Shown here piece by piece: positions 1 to 9,068 of a DNA stretch of 64,000 nt. The notes beneath the pieces were generated by a model. That model was given only the letters and a program-made list of their open reading frames with translations, was not told the DNA's origin and ran no database searches. This DNA comes from Candidatus Hydrogenedentota bacterium (lineage in GTDB: Bacteria > Hydrogenedentota > Hydrogenedentia > Hydrogenedentales > JAEUWI01): the NCBI GenBank assembly GCA_016791475.1, contig JAEUWI010000026.1, positions 1 to 64,000 of the forward strand. The letters are read 5' to 3'. Each line of letters opens with the position of its first letter. Within the stretch, counting starts at the first letter, position 1. The translations under genes and the position numbers were made by a program.

Positions 1-78
1 CCCATACGACCCATACGACCCATACGACCCATACGACCCATACGACCCATACGACCCATACGACCCATACGACCCATC
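1..78. repeat. Tandem 9-bp minisatellite (CCCATACGA), left edge
   Basis: The window opens inside a tandem array of the 9-mer CCCATACGA, about eight and a half nearly perfect copies, which runs off the left edge so its full length is unknown. The same unit reappears at 9335-9444. It lies just past the terminator of the minus-strand gene at 145-1899, so it is intergenic in the visible part. Confidence 0.95.
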
Positions 79-89
79 CCCCCGCCCAC

Positions 90-120
90 AAAAAAACCGC
101 GCGGCCCGAAGGCCGCGCGG
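90..120 (-). terminator. Rho-independent terminator of the coiled-coil membrane protein gene
   Basis: On the minus strand a perfect 10-bp GC stem (CCGCGCGGCC, loop TTCG, then its complement) is followed directly by seven T residues. This is a textbook intrinsic terminator with a UUCG tetraloop, 25 nt beyond the stop codon of the gene at 145-1899. Confidence 0.93.
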
Positions 121-144
121 CGGCTGTCTTAAACGCTCAATCCA

Positions 145-1899
145 TTACAGCGAACTGAACACTTTCTGGAAGGCGGTGTCGCCGTCCATGCTCAATTCAC
201 GTTCCGCCAACGCCTGGATTTTTTCTTCGAATCCAGGAATGCGGCTCGTGATCACCTGCTCTTCGAGTTCCTTCTTCGCGGCGGGGGTGAACTCTTCCTT
301 GAAGCCCCAGGCGGGCGATTCGCCCGTGCCGAGGTTCGTGAAGACGCCAATGTTCTGGCCGTCAAAGGTGCGATAGACCACTTCGTGGTTGCCCCGCATC
401 ACGCATTCGGCCCACTTGTGTACGCGGCTGCCGTAGGCGTCCACCACCGGAATCTTGCTGTAGAAGTATTCCTGGGCCTGGGCGATTTCCAGTTCCTTCA
501 GGTAAAGGCCCGTGTAGGCATCCTGAATGGAGGGGGTCACCCACTTGGACTCGCTGATCTGGGTGCGAAGTTTTTCGACTTCGGCCAGGCGGGCGCTACG
601 GTCAAACTTGGTCGGCGTAAGGGGAAGGCCTTCTTTGACCTTGATGTACAAGCGGTCCACCGCATGGGCCAGCGCGTCTTTCGACTGATCGCTGCGCTGG
701 GCGGCTTCCTCCAGCTTGCCAACATGATTCGTCAGGCGATCCACTTCGGAAACCAAACCGCGCTGACGCGCTTCCGTGATGGAGAGCTGGTTGGAAAGAT
801 TCTGATATTCTTCGTCGCGCTTGGCTACTTCCTCGTTCTTCGCAAGGAGGTCGGCGCTAGCGGCGGCGAGCTTATCTTCTTCGGCCTTCAGCGCCGTCTG
901 CACTTCCGTGAGCTTTTCCTGAGCGGCGATGGCGTCGGTCCGCATCTGCTCCAACTGCGCCGGCGTCATCCCTTCCGTACCTACGCCACCTACTGGAACC
1001 GCCTTCTTCAATTCCGCATCCAACCGGTCGGCGCGCGCCTTCTCGGTGGAAGCGAGCTGCTGGGCTGCTTCAAGTTGGGGTTTCAAGGGATTCGGAAGGA
1101 CGGCTACCTTCTCCGCAACAAACGGTCCCGCGACAATCCCGACGATCAGCGCAACCGCAGCCGCCGCGACGAGCGCACCGGCACCGCCCTTGCGTCCACC
1201 GCCGGCCGGTTCGCTGGCACCCATACTGATGCCGCCGCCCATGCCACGCGGGGCACGCATGTCGGTGTCGGGGGAGAAGTCCGGCGCGGGCGTGCCCATG
1301 CCGAAGTCACCGCCGCCGCCGCCGAAGGCGCCCGCGTCAAAGCCGCGATTGTCACGGCCACCCACGGGCTGGCCGAACATGGGCGTTTCCATGGCCTGGG
1401 TCGGCGCGCCGGTGGAGCGTCCACCGCCGAAGCCGGAGCCGCTGCCGCCGCCGAAGGCGCTGTCAAACATGGGTGTGTCCATGTTCGAATCCGGGCCGGG
1501 ACCAATTTCCGGGGTCTCGGGGGAGAAGTCGCTGTCTGCGGCGAGGTCCTGGAATCCAGAGCCGATGGGGCTCAGGCCCTGGCTGGATTTCGTTCCGGCC
1601 GGGGTGTCAATGCCGGGCGTGCCGCTGGAGAAGGTATCGTTGATGGCGCTGTCAAAGCCGAAGGGAGGACGGCGAACATTGCCCCCCGTGGGCTGGGGCG
1701 TTTCCACCTGAATGTCGCTGATGGGGGGGAGGCCCGCCGAATCCGTGGGGCTGCCGCCGGAATCGAAATTACCGAGAGGAGGCAGGCCACCGTCCGAATC
1801 CATACCGCCCGAGTCAAAATCACTGAGCGGGGGCAGGTTACCCAAACCGGAGTCGCCGGGGGTATCCAGATTGTCTTCGTTTCTCTTGTCGTCAGCCAT
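145..1899 (-). CDS. Low-complexity, single-TM, coiled-coil protein of unknown function
   Basis: 584 aa if started at the ATG at 1899, which follows GGAGAAAGG; an upstream in-frame extension lacks a better site. Residues 1-235 are low complexity, rich in Gly, Asp, Pro and Ser, with repeated short units such as LPPLSDFDSGG and TPMF. One hydrophobic segment follows at about residues 240-260 (AGALVAAAAVALIVGIVAGP). A long Ala/Glu/Lys-rich coiled coil covers about 275-415, then a compact C-terminal region. The likely topology is a cytoplasmic disordered N-terminus, one membrane pass and an extracytoplasmic coiled coil. I recognise no catalytic domain. Transcription ends at the terminator at 90-120. 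Confidence 0.85.
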   Translation of the reverse strand: MADDKRNEDNLDTPGDSGLGNLPPLSDFDSGGMDSDGGLPPLGNFDSGGSPTDSAGLPPISDIQVETPQPTGGNVRRPPFGFDSAINDTFSSGTPGIDTPAGTKSSQGLSPIGSGFQDLAADSDFSPETPEIGPGPDSNMDTPMFDSAFGGGSGSGFGGGRSTGAPTQAMETPMFGQPVGGRDNRGFDAGAFGGGGGDFGMGTPAPDFSPDTDMRAPRGMGGGISMGASEPAGGGRKGGAGALVAAAAVALIVGIVAGPFVAEKVAVLPNPLKPQLEAAQQLASTEKARADRLDAELKKAVPVGGVGTEGMTPAQLEQMRTDAIAAQEKLTEVQTALKAEEDKLAAASADLLAKNEEVAKRDEEYQNLSNQLSITEARQRGLVSEVDRLTNHVGKLEEAAQRSDQSKDALAHAVDRLYIKVKEGLPLTPTKFDRSARLAEVEKLRTQISESKWVTPSIQDAYTGLYLKELEIAQAQEYFYSKIPVVDAYGSRVHKWAECVMRGNHEVVYRTFDGQNIGVFTNLGTGESPAWGFKEEFTPAAKKELEEQVITSRIPGFEEKIQALAERELSMDGDTAFQKVFSSL

Positions 1900-2132
1900 G
1901 GAAGCCTTTCTCCGTAACTCGTTTAAACGCAACTTTATTTCGCTGATACTGGTTCAACTGGGCCATTCTAGCATGGGTCCCCCAATGTGTCAAGCAAACT
2001 CCCACCCTGAAAATCAAGTTATTCCGAGGGGCCATCGCAACTAAACTCAGGTCCCATTGCAGGTTATAAATCTATCCACCCGAATCCCTTCGGGGCCCAC
2101 CCAGGTTCTAAAACTGCGATTTCAAATCGAAA

Positions 2133-2552
2133 TCAGTCCGGCATCCGAACGCCAATGGTGAGCAGCAGATTCGCGTAAATCCGTTGTTCTCCCGTCACTA
2201 TCGTAAGGCAGGTGTCGTCGCTTCCCGCTTCCACATAGAATTCGTGCCGCCCCAGCGGCGTCAACTCAAGCCCGGACAGGCGCTGCCGAAATTCTTCGAA
2301 GATCGGGGGCTCGGGGCCCTCTGCGGGCGTCATCACCCCGGCCGCTTCCACGGGAATCGCCGTGAGCAGGGCGTCGAGCACCTGTGTGACCGTAGGCGTT
2401 CCCGGCACAAGATTGAGGTAGACCCGCTCCGAGTTCATGCCGCACTTCGTGCTCGCGGGGTAGTTGCCGTCCGCAATCAGAATGCGCGAACCGTGGCCCG
2501 CCGCGCCGATGGCTTCCAGAATTCCAGGGTGGATCAGGGTGTGTTTCAGCAT
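2133..2552 (-). CDS. RbsD/FucU family sugar mutarotase
   Basis: 139 aa, close to the usual 140-150 aa of this family. The N-terminus MLKHTLIHPGILEAIGAAGHG followed by ILIADGNYPAS matches the FucU/RbsD pattern, in which the His of the GHG turn and the ADxNxP segment form the active site. Family members interconvert anomers of fucose or ribose. FucU and RbsD cannot be separated confidently by eye; the ADGNYPA form favours FucU. The gene ends 30 nt after the next minus-strand gene's stop side begins (stop of that gene is at 2583), so the two could be co-transcribed, but no sugar transporter or kinase is nearby. Confidence 0.85.
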   Translation of the reverse strand: MLKHTLIHPGILEAIGAAGHGSRILIADGNYPASTKCGMNSERVYLNLVPGTPTVTQVLDALLTAIPVEAAGVMTPAEGPEPPIFEEFRQRLSGLELTPLGRHEFYVEAGSDDTCLTIVTGEQRIYANLLLTIGVRMPD

Positions 2553-2582
2553 GGTTCAGTCACTTTCCAAATCGTGATCGCA

Positions 2583-4268
2583 TCAACGCGGGCCGGGCAG
2601 GGGGGCTCCCCGCATCAGGTCACGAAAACCGCCCGCCAGGTTGGGGTCCAGTGCGACCGCCTGCTGCATGAGCTGCGTGGCCTGGGTGTAGTTGCCGAGG
2701 CCAAGGTAGCACTGCCCCAAGCCAAAGGCCGCCTTCGCGCCGTCACTCTTCAGGTTTTCCTGCTGGGTCAGCGGCATCAGGCTGCCGTACCAGGGAAGGG
2801 CGTCGCTATATTTCCCCTGACGCAGCAACATCTCCGCCAGGGAGAGGCGCAGCGGAATTTCATCGGGCAGGAGCACCTCGGGGCGCTCTTTCTGCTTCTC
2901 ATAGAGGCCGATGGCCGCCTCATAGTGGCGCGCCGCCCCGGGGTAGTTCCCCTGCAGGAAATCGTAGGTCACCGCCAGGTTGGAATGGACCCGCAGCGTA
3001 TCGGGGTTTTCCGCCAGCGTCGCGCGGAAAATCGACTCGTTGTCCCGCCAGTCACTGTTGCGTGCGATGGTCTGATTCAGAAACAGCAGCCCCAGCACCA
3101 CCGCAACCGCCACCGGCGCGGTGCGCAGGTTCATCCGCTGGGAGATCAGCACCAGCAGCTCCATCACCGCCCACCAGAAGCCGGCCATGGGCACATACAT
3201 CCAGTGCTCGGCCATGGGCGCGTTCAGCGGGAAAATCCCGGAAATGGGCAGCCACGCCGCCAGGAACCACACCAGGGCCAGCGTGATGCGCCGGTTGCCC
3301 GAGCGGTAGCCCCAGAAGGCCGCTCCGACGCAGGCCGCCAGCAGGATCAGTCCCACACCGGCGGTCCAGCCGGGCACGCCCGCGAGGGTCTGCTCCATAT
3401 GCAGGTTCGCCGGGAGGAACAGGGTCTTCATGTAAAATGCGAATGCCTGGCAAGTTTCCACAAGGCGCGCCAGGAGGCCCGTCGTGTTGCCGCCCCCGCC
3501 CTCGCTGAACTTCAGCACGGTGGCGCGCAACCCGCCATAGGCGCAGAGGAGAATTGCCGCAAGAAACACGGGATAGGCCCGGACCTGCCAGGAGACTGGC
3601 GATGTCTCGGACTGCGGTCGCAAGGCAATCACGATGGCCAGCAATACGGGGTAGATCATCGTGGACTCTTTGGAGCACAGGCCCAGAATGAAAAAGAGAC
3701 CGCTGAATGCGAAAGCAACCATTTGCTTCGTGCCCCGGACTTCCGCCGTCGCGCAAAGCAAAGCCGCAAGGATGAAGGTGGCCGACATCATATCGGCCCG
3801 ACCGCTGATATAGGCCACGGCTTCCGTGTGCATGGGGTGGAGCACGAATAGGACCGCCGCCGCGGCCTGAACCATTCGCGGCGCGCCGAGCCGACCGAGC
3901 AGGAGAAAAAGCAGCACGGCGGCCGCGCAGTGCCAAAGGGTATTGCTCAGGTGGAACAGGAAGGGCTTCACGTCGGGGTAGCCTTTGATCTCCGCCGTGT
4001 CCAGGGTAGGATCATAGGAAAGCAGGAAATCGATCATGAAGCTCACGGAGACCAGGGGGCGATAGAAATTGCCCTCGCCGCGCCCGAAAGCGTGCTGGTC
4101 CTCGCGGAAGAGCTGACCGAGCTTGGCCGGATTCTGCACATTTTCATGGAGCAGCACGGACGAGACGTCGTCCCACACCCAGTCGCCGCTGAAGGTATTG
4201 GCATAGGCCAGAAAGCCCAGCAGCACCAGGGCGACCGAAGCGGTCCAGGTATATTGTCGTTGTGTCAT
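2583..4268 (-). CDS. TMTC-like GT-C membrane protein with C-terminal TPRs
   Basis: 561 aa from the ATG at 4268, chosen because GAGG lies 5 nt upstream; an in-frame ATG at 4283 is weaker. The N-terminal part resembles TMTC/GT-C glycosyltransferases: a first membrane helix, then WVWDDVSSVLLHEN with the acidic pair typical of the first extracytoplasmic loop, FYRPLVSVSFMIDF, and about ten further hydrophobic segments to about residue 400. The C-terminal 150 residues form tetratricopeptide repeats (SNLAVTYDFLQGNYPGAARHY and following). Family members use polyprenyl-linked sugars to glycosylate exported proteins; the actual donor and target are unknown here. Confidence 0.8.
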   Translation of the reverse strand: MTQRQYTWTASVALVLLGFLAYANTFSGDWVWDDVSSVLLHENVQNPAKLGQLFREDQHAFGRGEGNFYRPLVSVSFMIDFLLSYDPTLDTAEIKGYPDVKPFLFHLSNTLWHCAAAVLLFLLLGRLGAPRMVQAAAAVLFVLHPMHTEAVAYISGRADMMSATFILAALLCATAEVRGTKQMVAFAFSGLFFILGLCSKESTMIYPVLLAIVIALRPQSETSPVSWQVRAYPVFLAAILLCAYGGLRATVLKFSEGGGGNTTGLLARLVETCQAFAFYMKTLFLPANLHMEQTLAGVPGWTAGVGLILLAACVGAAFWGYRSGNRRITLALVWFLAAWLPISGIFPLNAPMAEHWMYVPMAGFWWAVMELLVLISQRMNLRTAPVAVAVVLGLLFLNQTIARNSDWRDNESIFRATLAENPDTLRVHSNLAVTYDFLQGNYPGAARHYEAAIGLYEKQKERPEVLLPDEIPLRLSLAEMLLRQGKYSDALPWYGSLMPLTQQENLKSDGAKAAFGLGQCYLGLGNYTQATQLMQQAVALDPNLAGGFRDLMRGAPLPGPR

Positions 4269-4366
4269 TAAAACCTCGTTCATGAGTACGATTTCGGTTC
4301 TTCTCCCCGACCGGGAAGGCGCGGATCGGGTGCCCCACAGCCTAGCCCAGCGGCGGGGGGCCACGC

Positions 4367-4407
4367 AAAAAAAAACCGCCGGAATCCGGGGTGTCGGATT
4401 CCAGCGG
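4367..4407 (-). terminator. Rho-independent terminator of the lipoprotein gene
   Basis: Read on the minus strand, a 13-bp stem with one mismatch (CCGCTGGAATCCG pairing with CGGATTCCGGCGG) is followed by nine T residues. It lies 22 nt after the stop codon of the lipoprotein gene at 4430-5116. Confidence 0.9.
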
Positions 4408-4429
4408 TGGACAGGTTTGCTATCGCGAT

Positions 4430-5116
4430 CTAGCGGTTCTCGGGACCCGGGATCTCCCAGGTCTCGCCCGGCAAACGCATGTACTCCAGTTCGAGACCCG
4501 ACTGAGCACCGATCACCTTCACCAGGCGAAGAATGCTCTTGCCCTCGGCGTCCGGATAGAATTCTTCGCCTTCACGGACACGCACGCTCGTGATCTGGCT
4601 CGTCTTGGGATCCATCACGTCGAGGAAGGCCATCAGGTCGTCCTTGTCGATCGTGGCAAAGCCGGTGCACTTGACCAGCGGGCGCTCCATCATCAGGTCC
4701 GTCTTGCGACGCAGGGGCTGATAGCGCTGGCTTGTCGGATTCAGGGTGGCGTGCAGTTTCAGCAGGCCGTCCAGGGCGTACCACTCTTCCGCGTCTTTCG
4801 CAATCTTGACGTGGTTCGCCACCTGCTCCTCAATCTGGGCGGAGGCGGCCGGCTCGTTGATTTCCTTGGGATTGGAATTCTGCGAGCGCAGCGTGGTGAA
4901 CTGGCTGATGATGGGGTCGGCCGCGCCGTAGGCAAAGCCACTGCCCGCCTGGGCGCCCGCAAAGAGAGGCTGCAGCGCCGCGGAGTATTCACCCACGATC
5001 TCAGATACGGTCTTCGGCGGCACTTCCACCGGCACGGCTTCAGGCGGCGCCTCTTCCTTGGCGCACCCGGCAAGGGCAAGAATCGAAAGCATAGTCAAAC
5101 CGAACAGAGATCGCAT
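4430..5116 (-). CDS. Lipoprotein of unknown function
   Basis: 228 aa from the ATG at 5116, preceded by AAGGAG at 9 nt. The start gives a clear lipoprotein signal: MRSLFGLTMLSILALAGC, with lipobox LAGC and the lipidated Cys at residue 18. After a short Pro/Glu-rich linker (PPEAVPVEVPPK) comes a mature domain with no motif I recognise, ending in a strand-rich segment (EFYPDAEGKSILRLVKV...). The longer frame to 5206 would bury the signal peptide and is rejected. Its own terminator follows, so it is probably a single-gene unit. Confidence 0.85.
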   Translation of the reverse strand: MRSLFGLTMLSILALAGCAKEEAPPEAVPVEVPPKTVSEIVGEYSAALQPLFAGAQAGSGFAYGAADPIISQFTTLRSQNSNPKEINEPAASAQIEEQVANHVKIAKDAEEWYALDGLLKLHATLNPTSQRYQPLRRKTDLMMERPLVKCTGFATIDKDDLMAFLDVMDPKTSQITSVRVREGEEFYPDAEGKSILRLVKVIGAQSGLELEYMRLPGETWEIPGPENR

Positions 5117-5342
5117 GGGGAAGGCTCCTTGGCTGAAAAGAACGTCAACACCGGTATCGTACCACAGCCGTTCGGACGCATACAAACATGTTTCCGTAAA
5201 CAGCATCGATGCCGTGATTCCGCAGGAAATCCGCTCCGGAAGCGGTCCAGAGAGATAATTCGCGACAAGCGGAGTAATTTGGGTATACTACCTTCAAAGG
5301 TAAGAACTTACACGGGGCTTGGAAAACCATAGGAACGCATGA

Positions 5343-6278
5343 ATGAGCCGAATTCTTCTGGTGGACGATGATGTCGATTTGTCTGAATTGATCAAGACAA
5401 AGCTGAATGCGGAGGGCCACGACACCCATGTAATCAACACGGGGGAGGGGGCCTTCGAATTCGCGAAGAAGGTCAAACCCGACATCTCCATCCTCGATAT
5501 CATGCTGCCCGGCGTGACGGGATATCAAATCTGCCGCCGCATGCGCAAAGACCCCGAGCTTTATAAGCACGCCATCCTGGTGCTCACCGCGCTGGGCGAA
5601 GAGCCCGAAATTCTCCACGGCCTGGAGCAGGGCGCCGACGACTACCTCGTCAAGCCCTTCAAACTCGAGCGCCTGATGGACAAGATCGCCTCGCTCACCG
5701 CCCTCACCACCTCCCTGGCCAATCGCAACCGTGTCACCAATCTGCCCGGTACCGACGCCGCCAAGCGGGAGATCAACCACCTCCTCGCCCGAGACACGGC
5801 CCTGGCCGTGGTCTACGTCGACATGATCGGCTACAAGGCCTACTGCGCGTCGCGCGGGGCCGACGGGCAACAGAAAGCCCTGGAATTCATGGGCAAGTTA
5901 CTCGTCAGCCTGACCCGTGACATGGGCTTCTATGAAAGCTTCGTCTCCCACATGGGCGGCGAGCATTTCGTCGTCAGCCTGAAGCTGGAAGACCACGAGC
6001 GCTTCACCAAGCACCTCTGCGACCAGTTTGACAAGCACGTCACCCAGCTCTACACCGCCGACGAAGTCCAGAAGGGCTACATCAAGGCGCTGGACCGCCA
6101 GGGCAACGAAGTGCGCTGCAAGTTGATGGCCCTTTCCGTCGGTGTGGCCCACACCCAGTACCGCTACTTCAAGAGCGCCAAAAAAATGTTTGAGGTGCTC
6201 GCCCAGGTCCGCCAGATGGCCCATCCGAAGGAGGGCTCCAGCATGGTGTTTGTGGATCGGCGACGCAGCGATCGCTGA
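5343..6278 (+). CDS. Response regulator with degenerate GGDEF output domain
   Basis: 311 aa. Residues 1-120 are a receiver domain: acidic pocket VDDDVD, phosphoacceptor Asp in SILDIMLPGVTG (about residue 51), and the conserved Lys in YLVKPFKLERL. Residues 135-305 look like a GGDEF fold (VVYVDMIGYKAY, VSHMGGEHFVVS), but the signature is GGEHF instead of GGDEF or GGEEF and the metal-binding Asp-Phe-Lys segment is altered. It is probably not an active diguanylate cyclase and may act by binding. No histidine kinase lies nearby. The next gene starts 6 nt downstream, suggesting co-transcription. Confidence 0.87.
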   Translation: MSRILLVDDDVDLSELIKTKLNAEGHDTHVINTGEGAFEFAKKVKPDISILDIMLPGVTGYQICRRMRKDPELYKHAILVLTALGEEPEILHGLEQGADDYLVKPFKLERLMDKIASLTALTTSLANRNRVTNLPGTDAAKREINHLLARDTALAVVYVDMIGYKAYCASRGADGQQKALEFMGKLLVSLTRDMGFYESFVSHMGGEHFVVSLKLEDHERFTKHLCDQFDKHVTQLYTADEVQKGYIKALDRQGNEVRCKLMALSVGVAHTQYRYFKSAKKMFEVLAQVRQMAHPKEGSSMVFVDRRRSDR

Positions 6279-6284
6279 CAGCCG

Positions 6285-6761
6285 ATGCGACTCGCCGCCT
6301 TCCTTGCCGCGCTGCTTTTCCTCGCGCTGGTGGCCGTCGTGGCCACGCTAACGTCGCGCGACCCCTCGGGGGCGGAGCTGTCGAGACGTTGCGAGGCAAG
6401 CCAGCCCGCCTGGAACGGCTACCAGGAGGACATCAAAGAGATCGGCGCCCGTCAGGTGGCAAGGTGGCACGGCGGGCCGCTTTCATTGACCGTAAAGCCC
6501 GGTGAAGTGCGCTTGACCATGGCGCTCAAACCACCCTGGGACGCCTGCGAGGCCGCGCTCCCGATCCTGCTCAAAGATCCCGAGGGCCGGGTCGCGCGCA
6601 ACGATGCCGACGAGATAAATGGCCCGAATCGGATCTATATTTTCAACCGCGCAACATCCGCGGGCGAACCCCTGCCGCCCTGGCTGGAAATCCAATACCC
6701 CCACACGAAGCGGCGGCTTTTTCTGGACGCCGATGGCGCCTGGAATGCGCCCGTGGAGTAG
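6285..6761 (+). CDS. Small exported or membrane-anchored hypothetical protein
   Basis: 158 aa, starting 6 nt after the response-regulator stop. The first 23 residues (MRLAAFLAALLFLALVAVVATL) form a signal peptide or N-terminal anchor. The remainder is soluble, with one potential disulphide pair (Cys in RRCEAS and in WDACEAAL). No known domain is recognised. Its position suggests translational coupling with the upstream regulator, but a functional link is only inference. Confidence 0.7.
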   Translation: MRLAAFLAALLFLALVAVVATLTSRDPSGAELSRRCEASQPAWNGYQEDIKEIGARQVARWHGGPLSLTVKPGEVRLTMALKPPWDACEAALPILLKDPEGRVARNDADEINGPNRIYIFNRATSAGEPLPPWLEIQYPHTKRRLFLDADGAWNAPVE

Positions 6762-6957
6762 ACATCGCGGCGTTCGCGGCAGTGTTCTTTTTGCGGGTAT
6801 TTCGATGTCCAATTGCCCGGCGGGGCGCCACGCCGAGGATCAAATACCAGCGTGGATGAAAGTATCAATAAAGGCTCGAACTGAAACCTCTTTCCACATC
6901 CGGCGGGTCGTACGTTGCGACCCCATCGAGCGGCCCCCAATCTCCATCGAGGAAAAC

Positions 6958-7647
6958 ATGTACAAGGCGGAACGCCTATTTCAACTGGTCGTGCTTTTGC
7001 GCCGCTCCCGAGCGGTCACGGCCCGCGAGCTTGCCGCGGAACTTGGCGTTTCCGAGCGGACCATCTACCGCGATGTACAATCCCTCATCCTCTCCGGGGT
7101 GCCCGTGGAGGGAGAGGCCGGCGTAGGCTACGTCCTCCGCCGCGATTTCCAGCTCCCGCCCCTCATGTTTACCAACGAAGAGGCGCAGGCCCTGCTGCTG
7201 GGGGCCCGCATGGTGCAGGCCTGGGGAGACCCCGCCCTGGAGCGGGCCGCGCGGGGCGTGCTGGACAAAGTCCGCGCCGTGGCGGAAAGGCCCCTGCTCG
7301 ATGACCTCGACAGCCAGCTTATGCAGGTGCCCGGCTTTCATATATGCCCGACACTTCGGGAAAAGATGGGACGGGTCCGCGAAGGGATCGGTCTCCAGCG
7401 GAAACTTGAATTCGACTACACCCGGGCCGACGGCCAGTCCGCCCGCCGGCTCGTGCGACCCCTGGGGCTCTTCTTCTGGGGGAGCACCTGGTCCTTTGCC
7501 GCCTGGTGCGAACTGCGTCGCGCCTTCCGGAATTTCCGCGTGGACCGGATGGAGGCGGTGGTGTTGACGGAAGAAATTTTTGCCACTGAACCAGGAAAAA
7601 CCCTGGAAGAATATATACGCGCAATCGAAAAGGAGATTTGCCAATGA
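6958..7647 (+). CDS. YafY-type HTH and WYL domain transcriptional regulator
   Basis: 229 aa from the ATG at 6958 (GAGG 6 nt upstream); longer in-frame extensions back to 6619 overlap another gene and lack homology. Residues 1-60 are a DeoR-like winged helix (RAVTARELAAELGVSERTIYRDV), then VGYVLRRDFQLPPLMFTNEEAQAL typical of the YafY family. The C-terminal WYL domain carries LEFDYTRADGQ, RRLVRPLGLFFWG and a variant core WSFAAWCELR. WYL domains sense small ligands or nucleic acid. The stop overlaps the start of the alkaline phosphatase gene by 4 nt (ATGA), so it may regulate that operon. Confidence 0.9.
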   Translation: MYKAERLFQLVVLLRRSRAVTARELAAELGVSERTIYRDVQSLILSGVPVEGEAGVGYVLRRDFQLPPLMFTNEEAQALLLGARMVQAWGDPALERAARGVLDKVRAVAERPLLDDLDSQLMQVPGFHICPTLREKMGRVREGIGLQRKLEFDYTRADGQSARRLVRPLGLFFWGSTWSFAAWCELRRAFRNFRVDRMEAVVLTEEIFATEPGKTLEEYIRAIEKEICQ

Positions 7648-9002
7648 AAACCAGACTGCTCGGCGCCGTTGCGGGCACGGGACTTGCCCTGTGCGGTATC
7701 GCCCACGCCCAGGACAACACGGGGCCCAAGAACATCATCCTCATGATCGGCGACGGCATGGGTTTCGCTCAGATGGAGGCCGCAAGCCTCTACGCCAGTG
7801 GCGAACTTCACAGCCAGCCTTACTGGAATTACCAGGTCCTGGCCTGCACCACGTATTCCGCGAGCGGCAAGGGCTTCGATCCGGAAAAAGCCGCGGCGGA
7901 CTTTTCCTATGTCCTGAAGGATTCCACCGACTCCGCGGCGGGCGCGACAACGCTGTCCAGCGGCGTGAAGACCGCCAACAAGGCCATTGGCGTCGATGTC
8001 AACGAACAGCCGCTGCGTCATCTCTATGAGGACGCCGAAGCCATGGGGAAGGCCACGGGCGTGCTGACCACGGTCTACATCAGCCATGCAACACCGGCCG
8101 GTTTCACCACCCACCACCCCAGCCGCAACGACGTCGACATTCTGGCCGAGGACATGCTCCGCAACAGTTCGCTGGATGTGCTCATGGGCGCCGGGCATCC
8201 CTGGTTCGATGACAACGGGAAACAGGTGGGCGGACTGGGTGACGACCCCTTCAAGACCGAAGGCGATTACAAGCGCATCGGCGGCGAGACCCTGTGGCGC
8301 GAGGTGGTCGCCGGAACCGCCGGCGGCGACGCCAACGGCGATGGAACCGCGGACCCCTGGACACTGGTGGACTCGTTCGACGAATTCACAGCCCTCAAGG
8401 GGGCCGACGCACCCACCCGCGTGCTCGGCATCGCTCCCGTGTCCACCACGCTGCAGGGTAACCGTGGCACCGATGACGAGAAGAAAGCGGAACTGCCCTA
8501 CGCCACGCCCTCGACGCCCGGCATGCCCGATCTGGCCCTGATGATGGAAGGCGCGCTCAACGTGCTCTCCAAGGACCCCGACGGCTTTTTCATCATGGCC
8601 GAGGGCGGCGCCATCGACTGGGGCGGTCACGGCAATGTCATCGGGCGCCTCATCGAAGAGCAGATGGATTTCGACAAGGCCATCGCGGCCGTCGACGCGT
8701 GGGTGGCCGCCAACAGCAGTTGGGATGAAACCCTGCTCATCATCACGGCCGACCACGAAACGGGGTACCTCAGTGGCCCGGATTCAGGGGAGAAGGTGAC
8801 CCCCCTCGTCAGCAATGGCAAGGGCAAGACACCGGGTTACAAGTTCCACACCGGCGGCCACACCAACCAGGTCGTACCCTGCATCGCCAAGGGCAAGGGT
8901 GCCGAGAAACTCCTCGAAGCCGTCAAAGGCAAAGATGCCCTGCGCGGCCCCTTCATCGACAACACCGATATCCCCAAAACCATTCGCGCCGTCTGGCGCT
9001 GA
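7644..9002 (+). CDS. Secreted alkaline phosphatase (PhoA superfamily)
   Basis: 452 aa; the ATG at 7644 has AAGGAG 9 nt upstream and overlaps the preceding stop by 4 nt. The signal peptide MKTRLLGAVAGTGLALCGIAHA ends in an AHA cleavage site. Family motifs are present: metal site NIILMIGDGMG, nucleophilic Ser in DSAAGATT, ISHATPAGFTTHH, EGGAIDWGGH and ITADHETGYLSG, HTGGHT near the C-terminus. It should hydrolyse phosphomonoesters outside the cytoplasm using zinc and magnesium. The gene ends at a strong hairpin terminator. Confidence 0.93.
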   Translation: MKTRLLGAVAGTGLALCGIAHAQDNTGPKNIILMIGDGMGFAQMEAASLYASGELHSQPYWNYQVLACTTYSASGKGFDPEKAAADFSYVLKDSTDSAAGATTLSSGVKTANKAIGVDVNEQPLRHLYEDAEAMGKATGVLTTVYISHATPAGFTTHHPSRNDVDILAEDMLRNSSLDVLMGAGHPWFDDNGKQVGGLGDDPFKTEGDYKRIGGETLWREVVAGTAGGDANGDGTADPWTLVDSFDEFTALKGADAPTRVLGIAPVSTTLQGNRGTDDEKKAELPYATPSTPGMPDLALMMEGALNVLSKDPDGFFIMAEGGAIDWGGHGNVIGRLIEEQMDFDKAIAAVDAWVAANSSWDETLLIITADHETGYLSGPDSGEKVTPLVSNGKGKTPGYKFHTGGHTNQVVPCIAKGKGAEKLLEAVKGKDALRGPFIDNTDIPKTIRAVWR

Positions 9003-9017
9003 GGAGAGGTCCATCGA

Positions 9018-9054
9018 GAAATCGCCGGAGACTGTGGTCTCCGGCGATTTCTTT
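9018..9054 (+). terminator. Intrinsic terminator after alkaline phosphatase
   Basis: A perfect 15-bp stem (GAAATCGCCGGAGAC / GTCTCCGGCGATTTC) with a TGTG loop is followed by TTTAT. It lies 15 nt after the phosphatase stop and could also serve the converging small gene at 9069-9197. Confidence 0.9.
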
Positions 9055-9068
9055 ATCGGTCGCAAAAA

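Noticed and set aside
1-78. Possible CRISPR array
   Set aside because: Units are 9 bp without spacers; this is a minisatellite. No cas gene is present.
385-1917. A 510-codon plus-strand ORF opposite the coiled-coil protein gene
   Set aside because: It is the mirror of a gene with strong SD, terminator and domain structure. Its product is Arg/Gly/Ala-rich with no domain, as expected of antisense frames in GC-rich DNA.
2184-3851. A 555-codon plus-strand ORF across the mutarotase and TMTC-like genes
   Set aside because: It spans two real genes and the gap between them; the product is Arg/His/Gln-rich with no motif.
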